A stretch of 64,000 bases of DNA, taken from the NCBI GenBank assembly GCA_001915545.1, contig MNQS01000120.1, positions 1 through 64,000 on the forward strand, given 5' to 3'. Below the pieces are notes generated by a model. That model was not told the DNA's origin. It made no database searches and saw nothing but the letters and a program-made list of their open reading frames with translations. Each line of letters begins with the position of its first letter. The first letter of the stretch is position 1. Shown here piece by piece: positions 9,088-18,352 of the stretch. Source of the DNA: Bacteroides sp. 43_108 (GTDB taxonomy: Bacteria; Bacteroidota; Bacteroidia; Bacteroidales; Bacteroidaceae). Position numbers and translations under genes: made by a program.

Positions 9088-10380
9088 TCATCGAATTTTC
9101 ACCTTTAGCGGTTTGCGTACGCACTGAGCGAACCGACTGAGCAGTTGTTCCCAATCGGTGAGCGAGGCGATGCCGGTTTCGGAATTTCGGTTCCATCCGG
9201 AGCCGAAATAATAGGTGAAGTCAGTGCCGGGCTTGAGGGTAGAGATACCGAGGAGGTGTCCACATGCTCCGCTTCCGCGTCTTGGGAGTTCTTCCTTGGT
9301 GAAGGCGCGATACTCGGCCGATCCCAGGTCTTCAGGGAAGACTGTTCCGATGAAGATGCGCCCCATCTGGGGGTTCTGCTTCTTGCGGTACTTCTCCTTG
9401 TAGGAATACGGGTCACCGAGGTCTTCATAACCTATGTAGCCGGCCTTGGCATTGAGGACATAGGCAGAGGGATTCTCGTTATGCACGACGATACCTGCTG
9501 CTACGGGTGTGGCGGATGTAAGTCCGGAGTAGGAAATGACGGCCCTGTTGAAATGCGAACCGGCATCGAGGGTGACGGTGCGGGTTTCTACGACGTCGAC
9601 TCCATTAACCTTCTCAGGGGCGAAGGTGAGGCGGAAAGTGAGGCGGAGAGGTCCGCTCTCAAGGATGTCGCAACTGGTATAACACTTGGGATAGACAATG
9701 TCCTTACCTCCGTTTTCGATCAGGGCAGAGGTACCTGCACCGAGTGTAGGGCCGACCTTGTAGCAATCCATGCCCTTACCGTGATCGACATGGTAGCTGA
9801 TGGCGTTGTAGACGTCGTCAGCAAGGTCTCCGTGGCCTTCACGGCGGAGCTTGTTGACAATCTTCCAGAGCGCGGGGTCGAGTTCGGATTCATAGAAACC
9901 TTCGACGACGAGAGCTGTAGTGCGCTTGTTGAAGATGTCGTAGCCGTAGAGGCGATCGCCACGACGCTGTATGGCAGGTCCGTAAGCGCGGTAGCCGACA
10001 CGGTCGTTCTCCCAAGCGAAGTCGTCAAGACGGTCGGGATAGATGCGTCCAAACACCTTTGTTTCATATTTTGCAGGTGTGCCCTGCTTGACGTGATATA
10101 CCGACTTGCTGCGGGCACCAACGCTTGCCTGGAAGATGAGCTTGCCGTCGTAGGTCAGCTGGCTAGGCACTTCACGTCCGTCGGCATCAGTGACGATGAA
10201 TCCGGATGCGGTGCCGAGCTTCTTTTCCAAACTCTCCAAAGGAATTTCAACCATTTCCATTGCTCGTTCCAGCGATATCGGATTGCTGATTTCTACGGCA
10301 ACGGAGCTTTCGGCCGCCTTGGCGCTCATGAATGCAATTGCCAGAACTGCCGACAGCAGAATATTTTTTAATGTAGACAT
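9088..10380 (-). CDS. DUF4861 domain-containing secreted protein
   Basis: 430 aa from the ATG at 10380, where MSTLKNILLSAVLAIAFMSAKAAE is a clear signal peptide; the in-frame extension to 10509 encodes no signal and runs to the end of the upstream gene. The body carries features I associate with DUF4861: 'ENDRVGYRAYGPAIQRRGDRLYGYDIFNKRT', 'YHVDHGKGMDCYKVGPTLGAG', and a C-terminal 'FTYYFGSGWNRNSETGIASLTDWEQLLSRFA'. Members occur in Bacteroidota beside kduI/kduD and other pectin-degradation genes, and here the KduD-like gene is immediately upstream. Role is probably in periplasmic uronide processing; no enzymatic activity is assigned by sequence alone. Confidence 0.85.
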   Translation of the reverse strand: MSTLKNILLSAVLAIAFMSAKAAESSVAVEISNPISLERAMEMVEIPLESLEKKLGTASGFIVTDADGREVPSQLTYDGKLIFQASVGARSKSVYHVKQGTPAKYETKVFGRIYPDRLDDFAWENDRVGYRAYGPAIQRRGDRLYGYDIFNKRTTALVVEGFYESELDPALWKIVNKLRREGHGDLADDVYNAISYHVDHGKGMDCYKVGPTLGAGTSALIENGGKDIVYPKCYTSCDILESGPLRLTFRLTFAPEKVNGVDVVETRTVTLDAGSHFNRAVISYSGLTSATPVAAGIVVHNENPSAYVLNAKAGYIGYEDLGDPYSYKEKYRKKQNPQMGRIFIGTVFPEDLGSAEYRAFTKEELPRRGSGACGHLLGISTLKPGTDFTYYFGSGWNRNSETGIASLTDWEQLLSRFAQCVRKPLKVKIR

Positions 10381-10511
10381 GATAAAAAGTTTTCTCAAAT
10401 GTATAAAACAAAATGGGAGGAGCCTCCCGATTCCGATTGACTGCGGAAAGGCATGAATCGGCAGAGACTCCTCCATATTCTTATCAGGATGTTCCTGAAA
10501 AATATGCAACC

Positions 10512-11312
10512 TTATTTAGGCTGCTTTCCAATGTATGCAAGGATACCGCCGTCGACATAGAGGATGTGTCCGTTTACGGCATCGGAAGCTGAAGATGCGA
10601 GGAACACTGCAGGACCGCCGAGTTCAGAAGGATCGAGCCAGCGTCCAGCCGGTGTCTTGGCGCAGATGAATGTGTCGAACGGATGACGGCTTCCGTCTGG
10701 CTGAATCTCGCGCAGAGGTGCTGTCTGAGGTGTAGCGATGTAGCCAGGGCCTATACCGTTGCACTGGATGTTGTATCCACCATACTCTGAGCAGATGTTG
10801 CGTGTGAGCATCTTGAGTCCGCCCTTTGCTGCTGCATATGCAGAAACTGTCTCACGGCCGAGCTCTGACATCATTGAACAGATGTTGATGATCTTTCCGT
10901 GGCGACGGCGCATCATTGAAGGGAGAACAGCCTTGGCAACGATAAACGGACCTACGAGGTCGATGTCGATTACCTGCTGGAACTCCTCGCGCTTCATCTC
11001 GTGCATAGGTATACGCTTGATGATACCGGCATTGTTTACGAGAATGTCGATTTCGCCTACTTCCTTTTCAATCTTTGCCACGAGTTCCTGTACCTGTGCT
11101 TCGTTTGTAACGTCGCATACGTAGCCGTGGGCGTCGATTCCGCACTCTTTATATGATGCAAGTCCCTTGTCAACAAGTTCCTGCTTGATATCGTTGAACA
11201 CGATTGTTGCACCAGCCTCATGGAAAGCCTTTGCAATATTGAAACCAATACCGTAAGAACCGCCTGTGATGAGCGCTATCTTACCTTCAAGAGAAAATGG
11301 ATTTGTTGCCAT
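10512..11312 (-). CDS. SDR oxidoreductase, gluconate 5-dehydrogenase / KduD-like
   Basis: 266 aa, classical short-chain dehydrogenase. The cofactor motif TGGSYGIG is at 16-23, NNAG at 93-96, and the catalytic Ser-Tyr-Lys are S146, Y159 and K163 (ICSMMSE...YAAAKGG). The C-terminal 'AGRWLDPSELGGPAVFLAS...HILYVDGGILAYIG' is typical of the gluconate 5-dehydrogenase / 2-dehydro-3-deoxy-gluconate 5-dehydrogenase group. The expected reaction is NAD(P)H-dependent interconversion of 2,5-diketo-3-deoxygluconate and KDG, or of 5-ketogluconate and gluconate. Adjacency to a DUF4861 gene (131-bp gap) favours the pectin/uronate role (KduD). No KduI, uxuA or KDG kinase is in the window. Confidence 0.85.
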   Translation of the reverse strand: MATNPFSLEGKIALITGGSYGIGFNIAKAFHEAGATIVFNDIKQELVDKGLASYKECGIDAHGYVCDVTNEAQVQELVAKIEKEVGEIDILVNNAGIIKRIPMHEMKREEFQQVIDIDLVGPFIVAKAVLPSMMRRRHGKIINICSMMSELGRETVSAYAAAKGGLKMLTRNICSEYGGYNIQCNGIGPGYIATPQTAPLREIQPDGSRHPFDTFICAKTPAGRWLDPSELGGPAVFLASSASDAVNGHILYVDGGILAYIGKQPK

Positions 11313-11705
11313 AATGATTGTTAATAGTTAAGTTTATAATAAAAAAATATGAATTTCAGTCATACATTGCATGTTAACGGATGATTGCGGGGACGGCACT
11401 CATATCTGCCCCGAGAGTATGTCTGCACCAGGTCACCCCCAAAAGAGGAAACACATAAAGCATCTCATGTATATCTCTTCGTACCTTGTTCAGATGCATC
11501 AGTATTGCGGATTTCATGGTCGTTCGCTACTAGAAATAAATGTCCGAATGCCAATGATGCAGACAACATCAGCATTGCAAAGTTAACAAAATAATCATAC
11601 TGTTATAAGATTGTGCCGATGATTTTCGTGCACACAAAAGCGTTGGACGGTGTATTACATAATATTAACACATGGCAAGGCGCTCTCAGGGGGACTGACG
11701 CGATG
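11313..11705. other. 393-bp intergenic region without a gene
   Basis: No ORF here resembles a protein. On the minus strand there is a TAACTTTG box (from CAAAGTTA near 11580), a possible -7 element for the SDR gene with a leader of about 260 nt. Nothing else stands out. Confidence 0.35.
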
Positions 11706-12671
11706 TCAGCGACCGCTGTTCTTGGCGACGGCAGATATGTTTCTCATCAGGCCTTCGTACTTTGCGCGTTTCACGGCAGAGCCACGGAATATCTCGCGGT
11801 AGTCGTCGATGGTCAGTGCCTCCCATGAGGCGTTGTCCATCGACATGAAGCGTTCGGAGGGCATGAACTCCTGAACTTCGGTGGGAGTTGCCCAGCGATT
11901 GTGCGGACATGCCTGCTGGCACCTGTCGCATCCATAGACACAATTTCCCATGCACGAAATCATGTCTTCAGGAATATTACCACGATTTTCAATTGTCAGA
12001 TAAGAAAGACATCGGTTTGCATCAAGTCGATAAGGATGCGAAAGCGCTTTTGCGGGACAGGCATCGATGCAGGCACGACAACTGCCACAGCGCTGTTCGA
12101 GAGGAGAACCGTACTCCAATTCCATATTTACCAATATCTCACCTAGAAAGAAGAAGCTTCCGGCATGGGGAATTATCAGGTTGGTATTCTTGCCAATCCA
12201 TCCTATGCCAGAACGCCATGCCCAATAGCGGTCGAGAATGGGTGCAGTGTCGCAACATATTCTGAAATCCAGTGATGCGGCGTCAATGTCGGGTATGCTT
12301 TCGGCAAACTCCAATATGCGCGTCTGCAGAGTGCGCATCAGCTGCTTCATGACGTCGTGGTAGTCCTTGCCGTAGGCATAGTAGGAAAACTGGTATCTGT
12401 CGTCAGGGAGTTTCGTCGGGGGACTGTAGTTCAAAGCCAATGAGATTACGCTTCGGCATCCTTCCATCAACTTTCGTGGATCAAGCCTCAGTTCCATCCA
12501 GTTGGCCATATATGACATGCCGGCATTGAAATTGCCAGAAATCCAATCGCGGAATGCGTCTGCATGAACACCGTCGACGGGTTCGGCCTTGGCTATGCCA
12601 CATGCAGAAAAGCCGAGACGCTCGGCCTCGGCTTTTATATATTCAGTCATTCTCCTGATTACGTTGTCCAT
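11706..12671 (-). CDS. queG: Epoxyqueuosine reductase QueG
   Basis: 321 aa. It carries out the last step of queuosine synthesis, reducing epoxyqueuosine to queuosine in the anticodon of tRNA, with cobalamin and two [4Fe-4S] clusters; cytoplasmic. Visible features: CDTAPILDRYWAWRSGIGWIG (139-160; D141 is the conserved catalytic acid), first ferredoxin-type cluster C195-x2-C198-x2-C201-x3-C205 (CGSCRACIDACP), and second cluster around C244, C248, C251 and C255 (CDRCQQACP). Length fits the short form without the C-terminal HEAT repeat. It is the last gene of a three-gene operon; only 3 bp separate it from the deacetylase gene upstream. Confidence 0.95.
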   Translation of the reverse strand: MDNVIRRMTEYIKAEAERLGFSACGIAKAEPVDGVHADAFRDWISGNFNAGMSYMANWMELRLDPRKLMEGCRSVISLALNYSPPTKLPDDRYQFSYYAYGKDYHDVMKQLMRTLQTRILEFAESIPDIDAASLDFRICCDTAPILDRYWAWRSGIGWIGKNTNLIIPHAGSFFFLGEILVNMELEYGSPLEQRCGSCRACIDACPAKALSHPYRLDANRCLSYLTIENRGNIPEDMISCMGNCVYGCDRCQQACPHNRWATPTEVQEFMPSERFMSMDNASWEALTIDDYREIFRGSAVKRAKYEGLMRNISAVAKNSGR

Positions 12672-12674
12672 ATT

Positions 12675-13316
12675 TTACTTAAGATGACGGCTTCTCTGCT
12701 GGTTGGCATCGAAAATCTTGAATTCGTATCCCTGCTCCATCAGCCATTCGATGGATTGAGGCAGAGCCGTCTTCAACTTGTCGATGCTTTTCAAAGAATC
12801 ATGGAATGTAATTATAGAACCGTTCCGCGTGTACTTCTTCACGTTCTCCACAACATCATCGGCTGTAAGCCTGTTGCTGTAGTCGCGAGTGACGACATCC
12901 CACATTATTATCGTGTAATGCTTTCTCAACCTCAGATACTGTTCGGTCTTCATCCATCCATGCGGAGGTCTGAAGAGGTTGGAATGTATCAGCTTGTCGG
13001 CCTTGTTGGCATTCCAGAGGTATTTATGGCTGAGCCATTTGAATCCGCCGATATGATTGAATGTGTGGTTTCCCAATCGGTGTCCTTTCGACTTTATCAG
13101 TTCCAACAGTTCGGGATATTTCCTGACGTTGTCGCCTACCATAAAGAATGTGGCCTTGATGCCGTATTTGTCGAGGGTTTCAATTATCCAAGGCGTCGAC
13201 TGGGGGATGGGCCCATCGTCGAAGGTCAAATAGACAGCCTTCTCGTTAGGGTTCATCCTCCAGATGGCACTCGGATAAATCCACCTCAGAAATTTACTGG
13301 GTTGTTCTATAATCAT
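12675..13316 (-). CDS. Polysaccharide deacetylase (NodB/CE4-like)
   Basis: About 213 aa. NodB-homology motifs are present: TFDDGP (motif 1, about 31-36), HTFNH (motif 2; metal-binding His near 84 and 88), FRPPHG (motif 3), and a C-terminal 'IITFHDSLKS'. The two His and the first Asp pair form the metal site of carbohydrate esterase family 4, which removes N- or O-acetyl groups from glycans. No signal peptide is seen; the N-terminal 'FLRWIYPSAIW' is hydrophobic and could contact a membrane. The start is either ATG at 13316, which overlaps the upstream stop as TGATG, or GTG at 13319 (one codon longer). Either implies translational coupling to the DUF2723 gene. Confidence 0.9.
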   Translation of the reverse strand: MIIEQPSKFLRWIYPSAIWRMNPNEKAVYLTFDDGPIPQSTPWIIETLDKYGIKATFFMVGDNVRKYPELLELIKSKGHRLGNHTFNHIGGFKWLSHKYLWNANKADKLIHSNLFRPPHGWMKTEQYLRLRKHYTIIMWDVVTRDYSNRLTADDVVENVKKYTRNGSIITFHDSLKSIDKLKTALPQSIEWLMEQGYEFKIFDANQQRSRHLK

Positions 13317-16300
13317 CACTGCAATGAAATACCTGCCTGCGAAGCCTTGCTCTGCAATTTCATGTACAAAGAATTCAACGTATTCTCCATCTCGGCAGCC
13401 TTCTTGGCATAGGCCTCTGCCTTCTTGCCCATCAGCGGCTGACCGTTCTCCTGTTTCTCATTGGCCATCTTTGAATAGTTACGCCAGATGAGTTCCAGAA
13501 TGTTCATCTGTCTGATGCATTCATCAACAGAATAGCTGAAACGTCTGTCGCTGAGACCAAGATACCAGTTGGCGTATTCGATTGCCTTCTTTTCGAGAGC
13601 ATTAAATATTGCTTCACCCTTTTCAGGCATTCCGCATTCAACATAGGCCGTAGCCAAGCTGAGCGAACCGCAACCTACATCGTGAGGTACGTTGTAGTCA
13701 GGAATTTCAGTTGCACATTTCTCCAAAGCTTTCTTGGCCTTGTCCTTCTTGCCTTCTTCGAGAAGCTTGGTTATCAGTTCTGAGAACCATCTGCGGTGAG
13801 TGTAGCACATTCTCATAGAAGTCTCGTCGACATAGAGTCCTTTCTGCTTCAGATTGCCGTACTTGTACTTATTCATCATGTTGTCGTACATGATTTCCGA
13901 ATCAACAACGGTTGACATCTGAGAGTTGCCGTCGAATGTGAACGGAGTGATTCTGTATGCCAAACCTTCCATTACGAAATGCTTATAGAGATTTCCGTAG
14001 TTGCTTGCACCTACAGTTGTAGACATGTATATAGGACGTCTGAACTGCGACTGTGCCAACATCTCGAGCATCATAAGCTGATTCTTGTAGAGGCTCTTTG
14101 TACCGCTAAGGCTGATGGCCATTCTGTCTGGTATTGAGTCTCCAGGAATCATCATTCCCGACTTTCTTACAGCTTCCTTGTCGACCTTTACATACACAGT
14201 GTCGCTAGGTATGCATCTGAACATAGGATCCAGCTGTTCGTTGAGGACGAAATTCTTCATCACGTTTGTAAGCTCAAACGGCTCGTCGCCGAACAGCTTG
14301 CGTGCCTCTTCCGGGTTGGTGCGGTACTGTTCAAGAATGAAGTCCTTGATTGTCTGTCCGTCACCGGAAGGCAACTGAGGGTTGACCTCGACAATTTCAT
14401 TCTTGCCGGCAGTATACTGAAGTCTGTTCCATGAAATAGGAAGCGGACTTGACTGTCCTTCTCCTTCATAAGCAGGACGCTTCATCTGGTCTATATACCA
14501 ATCTGTCTGCAGGTATGAAAGGTTGCACACGCGGACGTCTGTACGGTTGCCTTCAGTATCTTCGTTATACCAAAGAGGGAATGTATCATTATCACCGTTC
14601 GTAAATATGATACCGTCGTGAGGTATAGTCTCAAGATAATTCAAACCGAAGTCACGGCACATATATCTGTTGCTTCTGTCGTGGTCGTCCCATGTTTGGC
14701 TGACCATCTGCAGAGGCACTGCCACAGCAGGAACAAAAGCTATGACTGCGGCCAGCTTGGCAGAAGCGCAGTTGGAATCCTTTGCCTTAAGAAGCTTCTT
14801 CATCCATCCGTAGATAGCGGCGATACCCAATCCGCACCATATTGCAAAGGCATAGAACGAACCAGCATAAGCGTAGTCACGTTCACGAGGCTCGCGAGGT
14901 GTCTGATTGAGGTACAATATGATTGCAAGACCTGTCATGAAAAACAGGAAGAATACAACCCAGAACTGCTGTATGCCCTTCTGTCCTCTGTATGCCTGCC
15001 AAATGAGTCCGATAATACCGAGAAGCAAAGGCAAACAGTAGAACACGTTGTGTCCCTTGTTTGTTCTGAGATCCTCTGGAAGCTTGCTCTGATCGCCGAG
15101 TCGGAGATTGTCAATCACCGGTATACCAGTAATCCAGTTGCCGTGTTCGAGCTCACCATTGCCCTGAATGTCATTCTGTCTTCCGGCAAAGTTCCACATA
15201 AAGTATCTCCAGTACATGAAGTTCACCTGATAAGAAAGGAAATACTTCAGGTTGTCCCACTGTGTAGGCATCTTGACCTGTGTGACACGACCTGCCACGT
15301 CATAATCAACATACTTGCCTTCAACACCGCCCAGCCATCTTTCATAATCAGCTGCATGGCCGGAGTCAAACAGTCTTGGGAACAGCATCTGCTGATTCAT
15401 CGGGTAAACGTATTCTATATCGTTGCGTATCTTGATGTACTGATCCTTTTCGTCAGGATTAGCCTTATCCTTACGCTGATATACCGGCGCACCGATTTTC
15501 GTAGCATACATATATCCGTTGTCGCCCATTACAACTTCTGGTTTAGAGTTATATGCAGGGCCGATAAGGAGCGGTTTCTGTCCATACTGCTCACGTCCGA
15601 GGTAATTACCGAGCGTAAATACATCCTCTGGAGAGTTCTGGTCCATAGGAGGATTGGCTGTTGAACGTATCACGATTACTGCATACGTAGAGAAACCAAT
15701 CATTATAAGCATCATACACAGCAAGGCAGTATTGACAATACGCTTGCTGACCTGACGTATGTTGAAAAGAACAAATGCCAATACTGCCAGGACGATGAGA
15801 CCTATTACAATGCTTGCTGTGCCATGTCCGTAGAACGGAATACCGAGCAAGGCTGTACTCAACAAGAATGCGATGTTCATACGTGTTCTGCCAGCAACAC
15901 CTTCACGAGAGCTCTCATAGATACCCCAGATAAGAGATGCGGCAAGAATGGTCAAGTATATGTACAATCCTGTATTGAATGGACATCCGAAAGTGTTGAC
16001 AAACAACAGTTCAAACCAGCCTCCGACCTTGAGTACTCCAGGCACGATACCGTAGAGAACTGCAATAATCACAACAACCGAAACAAGCAATGCTATCAAA
16101 GAGCCCTTCAGTGTAGGATTCTTGTATTTTCTGTAGTAGAACACAAGCACAATTGCAGGAATACACAAGAGGTTGAGCAGGTGCACACCAATCGAAAGAC
16201 CTACCAGATAAGCAAGCAATACTATCCATCTGTCGCTGTGAGGTTTGTCGGCATTATCCTCCCATTTGAGTATAAGCCAGAAAACCAATGCAGTGAAGAA

Positions 16301-16753
16301 TGAAGAAAAGGCATATACTTCACCTTCAACGGCACTGAACCAGAATGTATCGCTCCATGTATATATGAGCGAACCGCATACACCGCAAGCCATTATAGCG
16401 ATGATATTGGCAACGGTCATTTCACGTTCACCTCTGACAATCAATTTTCTAGACAGATGCGTGATAGTCCAGAACAGGAACAAAATACATCCCGCACTCA
16501 ACAGTGCAGACATCGTGTTGACCATCTTGGCCACCTGTGTAGGATCATCAGCAAAAAGTGTAAAGAACTTACCGACCATCATGAAGAATGGTGCGCCTGG
16601 CGGGTGTCCGACCTCAAACTTATAAGCCGTGGTTATGAATTCAGGACAATCCCAAAAACTTGCTGTCGGCTCTATTGTTGAGCAATAAGTAAATGCCGCT
16701 ATTGCAAAAACCAGCCAACCTACAAGATTGTTTATAATTTTGTACGTTTTCAT
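13316..16753 (-). CDS. DUF2723 multi-spanning membrane protein (PMT-like)
   Basis: 1145 aa. The N-terminal half is a polytopic membrane domain. The first segment (VGWLVFAIAAFTYCSTIEPTASFWDCPEFITTAYKFEVGHPPGAPFFMMVG) contains the conserved acidic loop 'FWDCPE' and 'HPPGAP' seen in the DUF2723 family, which resembles GT-C protein mannosyltransferases. About 12-14 hydrophobic segments follow up to about residue 690, then a soluble C-terminal region with TPR-like helices (about 1000-1145: 'KKALEKCATEIPDYNVP', 'YVECGMPEKGEAIFNALEKK'). A plausible role is transfer of sugar from a lipid carrier to exported proteins, as part of protein O-glycosylation in Bacteroidota; that is family-level inference. 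It heads the operon with the deacetylase and queG. Confidence 0.88.
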   Translation of the reverse strand: MKTYKIINNLVGWLVFAIAAFTYCSTIEPTASFWDCPEFITTAYKFEVGHPPGAPFFMMVGKFFTLFADDPTQVAKMVNTMSALLSAGCILFLFWTITHLSRKLIVRGEREMTVANIIAIMACGVCGSLIYTWSDTFWFSAVEGEVYAFSSFFTALVFWLILKWEDNADKPHSDRWIVLLAYLVGLSIGVHLLNLLCIPAIVLVFYYRKYKNPTLKGSLIALLVSVVVIIAVLYGIVPGVLKVGGWFELLFVNTFGCPFNTGLYIYLTILAASLIWGIYESSREGVAGRTRMNIAFLLSTALLGIPFYGHGTASIVIGLIVLAVLAFVLFNIRQVSKRIVNTALLCMMLIMIGFSTYAVIVIRSTANPPMDQNSPEDVFTLGNYLGREQYGQKPLLIGPAYNSKPEVVMGDNGYMYATKIGAPVYQRKDKANPDEKDQYIKIRNDIEYVYPMNQQMLFPRLFDSGHAADYERWLGGVEGKYVDYDVAGRVTQVKMPTQWDNLKYFLSYQVNFMYWRYFMWNFAGRQNDIQGNGELEHGNWITGIPVIDNLRLGDQSKLPEDLRTNKGHNVFYCLPLLLGIIGLIWQAYRGQKGIQQFWVVFFLFFMTGLAIILYLNQTPREPRERDYAYAGSFYAFAIWCGLGIAAIYGWMKKLLKAKDSNCASAKLAAVIAFVPAVAVPLQMVSQTWDDHDRSNRYMCRDFGLNYLETIPHDGIIFTNGDNDTFPLWYNEDTEGNRTDVRVCNLSYLQTDWYIDQMKRPAYEGEGQSSPLPISWNRLQYTAGKNEIVEVNPQLPSGDGQTIKDFILEQYRTNPEEARKLFGDEPFELTNVMKNFVLNEQLDPMFRCIPSDTVYVKVDKEAVRKSGMMIPGDSIPDRMAISLSGTKSLYKNQLMMLEMLAQSQFRRPIYMSTTVGASNYGNLYKHFVMEGLAYRITPFTFDGNSQMSTVVDSEIMYDNMMNKYKYGNLKQKGLYVDETSMRMCYTHRRWFSELITKLLEEGKKDKAKKALEKCATEIPDYNVPHDVGCGSLSLATAYVECGMPEKGEAIFNALEKKAIEYANWYLGLSDRRFSYSVDECIRQMNILELIWRNYSKMANEKQENGQPLMGKKAEAYAKKAAEMENTLNSLYMKLQSKASQAGISLQ

Positions 16754-16807
16754 TGGATATTGTTTATATGATTAAATCATTCGAAAGCATCTGCCGGTTA
16801 GAAGTTG

Positions 16808-16815
16808 CAAATATA
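16808..16815 (-). promoter_or_regulatory. Candidate -7 box (TATATTTG on minus strand)
   Basis: TATATTTG on the minus strand lies 55 bp upstream of the DUF2723 start at 16753, a good TAnnTTTG match. A -33 TTTG is not evident. Confidence 0.45.
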
Positions 16816-16883
16816 TAAAGATTATTTTCAACATGTCGGCACATGTATTCCATTTGGGCACAAAAGATGTTAAAACGACATTT

Positions 16884-18338
16884 TCAGCTTTTTTTCCAAT
16901 AACTTCTAGTGAAAATCAGTATGATTGGGAATATCTCCAGACGTCCGATAAGCATCAGAAACGAACATGTCCATTTTGCAACAGGAGGAAGCACTGAGAA
17001 TGTGTGCGAAGGTCCGAAGTATCCGATTCCTGGGCCCACATTTCCCAATGATGTTATGGACAATCCTACCGACTCATAAAACTGGACACCGCAAAAACAA
17101 AGCACCAATATGCCGGCCACTATGGAAATGGCGTATATGGATGTAAATGCAAGCAATGTCTGCCTGACAGATGAAGATACCACGCTGTTGTTGATTTTGA
17201 CTGGCAGAACAGCCTGCGGATGAAGTATGCGCGTAAACTCATTCTTGAGTATGCGTGCTATCATCGACAATCGGATGCACTTGAAGGCACCGCTTGTTGA
17301 CCCGGAACACCCGCCGCATACCATAACGATTAGCAATACCGGAACGAGCATTTCAGGCCAAAGAGTATAATCGTATGTAGCAAAGCCTGTCGTTGTCTGA
17401 AGCGACACGACTGTAAACGCAGAAGCTCTGAATGCTTCTTCAAGCCCGCGTCCACTGATAAAATGAAGAACAATTGTGCAAACGGCTACAGCCGCCGATA
17501 CTATTATCATATAGCATCGGAGTTCCGCATCCCTGAAGAAGGACTTCACTTGTCCGCGCAGGATGGTATAATACAGCAATGTAAAATTGATGCCGGATGC
17601 AAACATGAAAAATGTTATGACATATTCTACGGCACGCGAATTATAGGCATCATGAAGAAGAATGCTTGTAGGAGCAAAACCGCCTGTAGAAACAGTTGCC
17701 ATAGATATATTGACGGCATCGAACACTCCCATGCCGCAAAGAAGCAGTGAAATGAAACATCCCAAAGTCAGGAGCATATTCACGCTCCAAATCCATTTTG
17801 CCGCGATGCTTATACGCGGATGGACCTTCTGGCTTATCGGTCCTACAGATTCGGCAGCAAACAATTTCACTTCTCCTACCCCGAATGCGGGCAGTACTGC
17901 TATCGTAAAGAATATAATGCCGAGGCCGCCAATCCACTGGGTCATGCTTCGCCAGAAAATTATACCGTTTGGCACTTTGCTCAAGTCGTCGATAACTGTT
18001 GCACCGGTTGAAGTGAAGCCCGACATAGTCTCCAAAAAAGCCGAAGCCACATCCTTAATGCATCCTTCAAACAAAAAAGGCAACATGCCTATGAACGAAA
18101 ATACAATCCATGTGACAGACACCACGAAATAGCCGTCGCGCCGACCTATAGATTTTGCCGAATTCACACCCAAAAGCGTGAATATGCTCCCTATACCGAC
18201 AGCTACCAGGATTGACCAGACAAAAGGCATCACATCTTCCCTGTAAAACCATGATACACACATACAGGCAAAAAGAAGTGCGGCCTCGATAAACAGCAAT
18301 ATGCCAATAAGTTTCAGTGTAAGTTTCCAGTTTCTCAT
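16884..18338 (-). CDS. trkH: TrkH family potassium uptake membrane subunit
   Basis: 484 aa, about 10-12 hydrophobic segments with the four pore-loop repeats of the TrkH/KtrB superfamily, for example 'SGFTSTGATVI' (first selectivity loop), 'VSTGGFAPTS' (second), 'TTTGFATYDYT' (third) and 'TSLGNVGPGIGYFGPS' (fourth). Each has the key Gly. It forms the K+ (or Na+/K+) channel-like pore of the Trk uptake system and partners with the RCK-type TrkA encoded 14 bp upstream in the same operon. Length and order of motifs are normal for TrkH. Confidence 0.95.
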   Translation of the reverse strand: MRNWKLTLKLIGILLFIEAALLFACMCVSWFYREDVMPFVWSILVAVGIGSIFTLLGVNSAKSIGRRDGYFVVSVTWIVFSFIGMLPFLFEGCIKDVASAFLETMSGFTSTGATVIDDLSKVPNGIIFWRSMTQWIGGLGIIFFTIAVLPAFGVGEVKLFAAESVGPISQKVHPRISIAAKWIWSVNMLLTLGCFISLLLCGMGVFDAVNISMATVSTGGFAPTSILLHDAYNSRAVEYVITFFMFASGINFTLLYYTILRGQVKSFFRDAELRCYMIIVSAAVAVCTIVLHFISGRGLEEAFRASAFTVVSLQTTTGFATYDYTLWPEMLVPVLLIVMVCGGCSGSTSGAFKCIRLSMIARILKNEFTRILHPQAVLPVKINNSVVSSSVRQTLLAFTSIYAISIVAGILVLCFCGVQFYESVGLSITSLGNVGPGIGYFGPSHTFSVLPPVAKWTCSFLMLIGRLEIFPIILIFTRSYWKKS

Positions 18339-18352
18339 GACAGAAATTTAAT

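Noticed and set aside
9145..10371. 408-codon plus-strand ORF
   Set aside because: Fully antisense to the DUF4861 gene, which has a signal peptide and conserved family blocks; the antisense product looks like no family.
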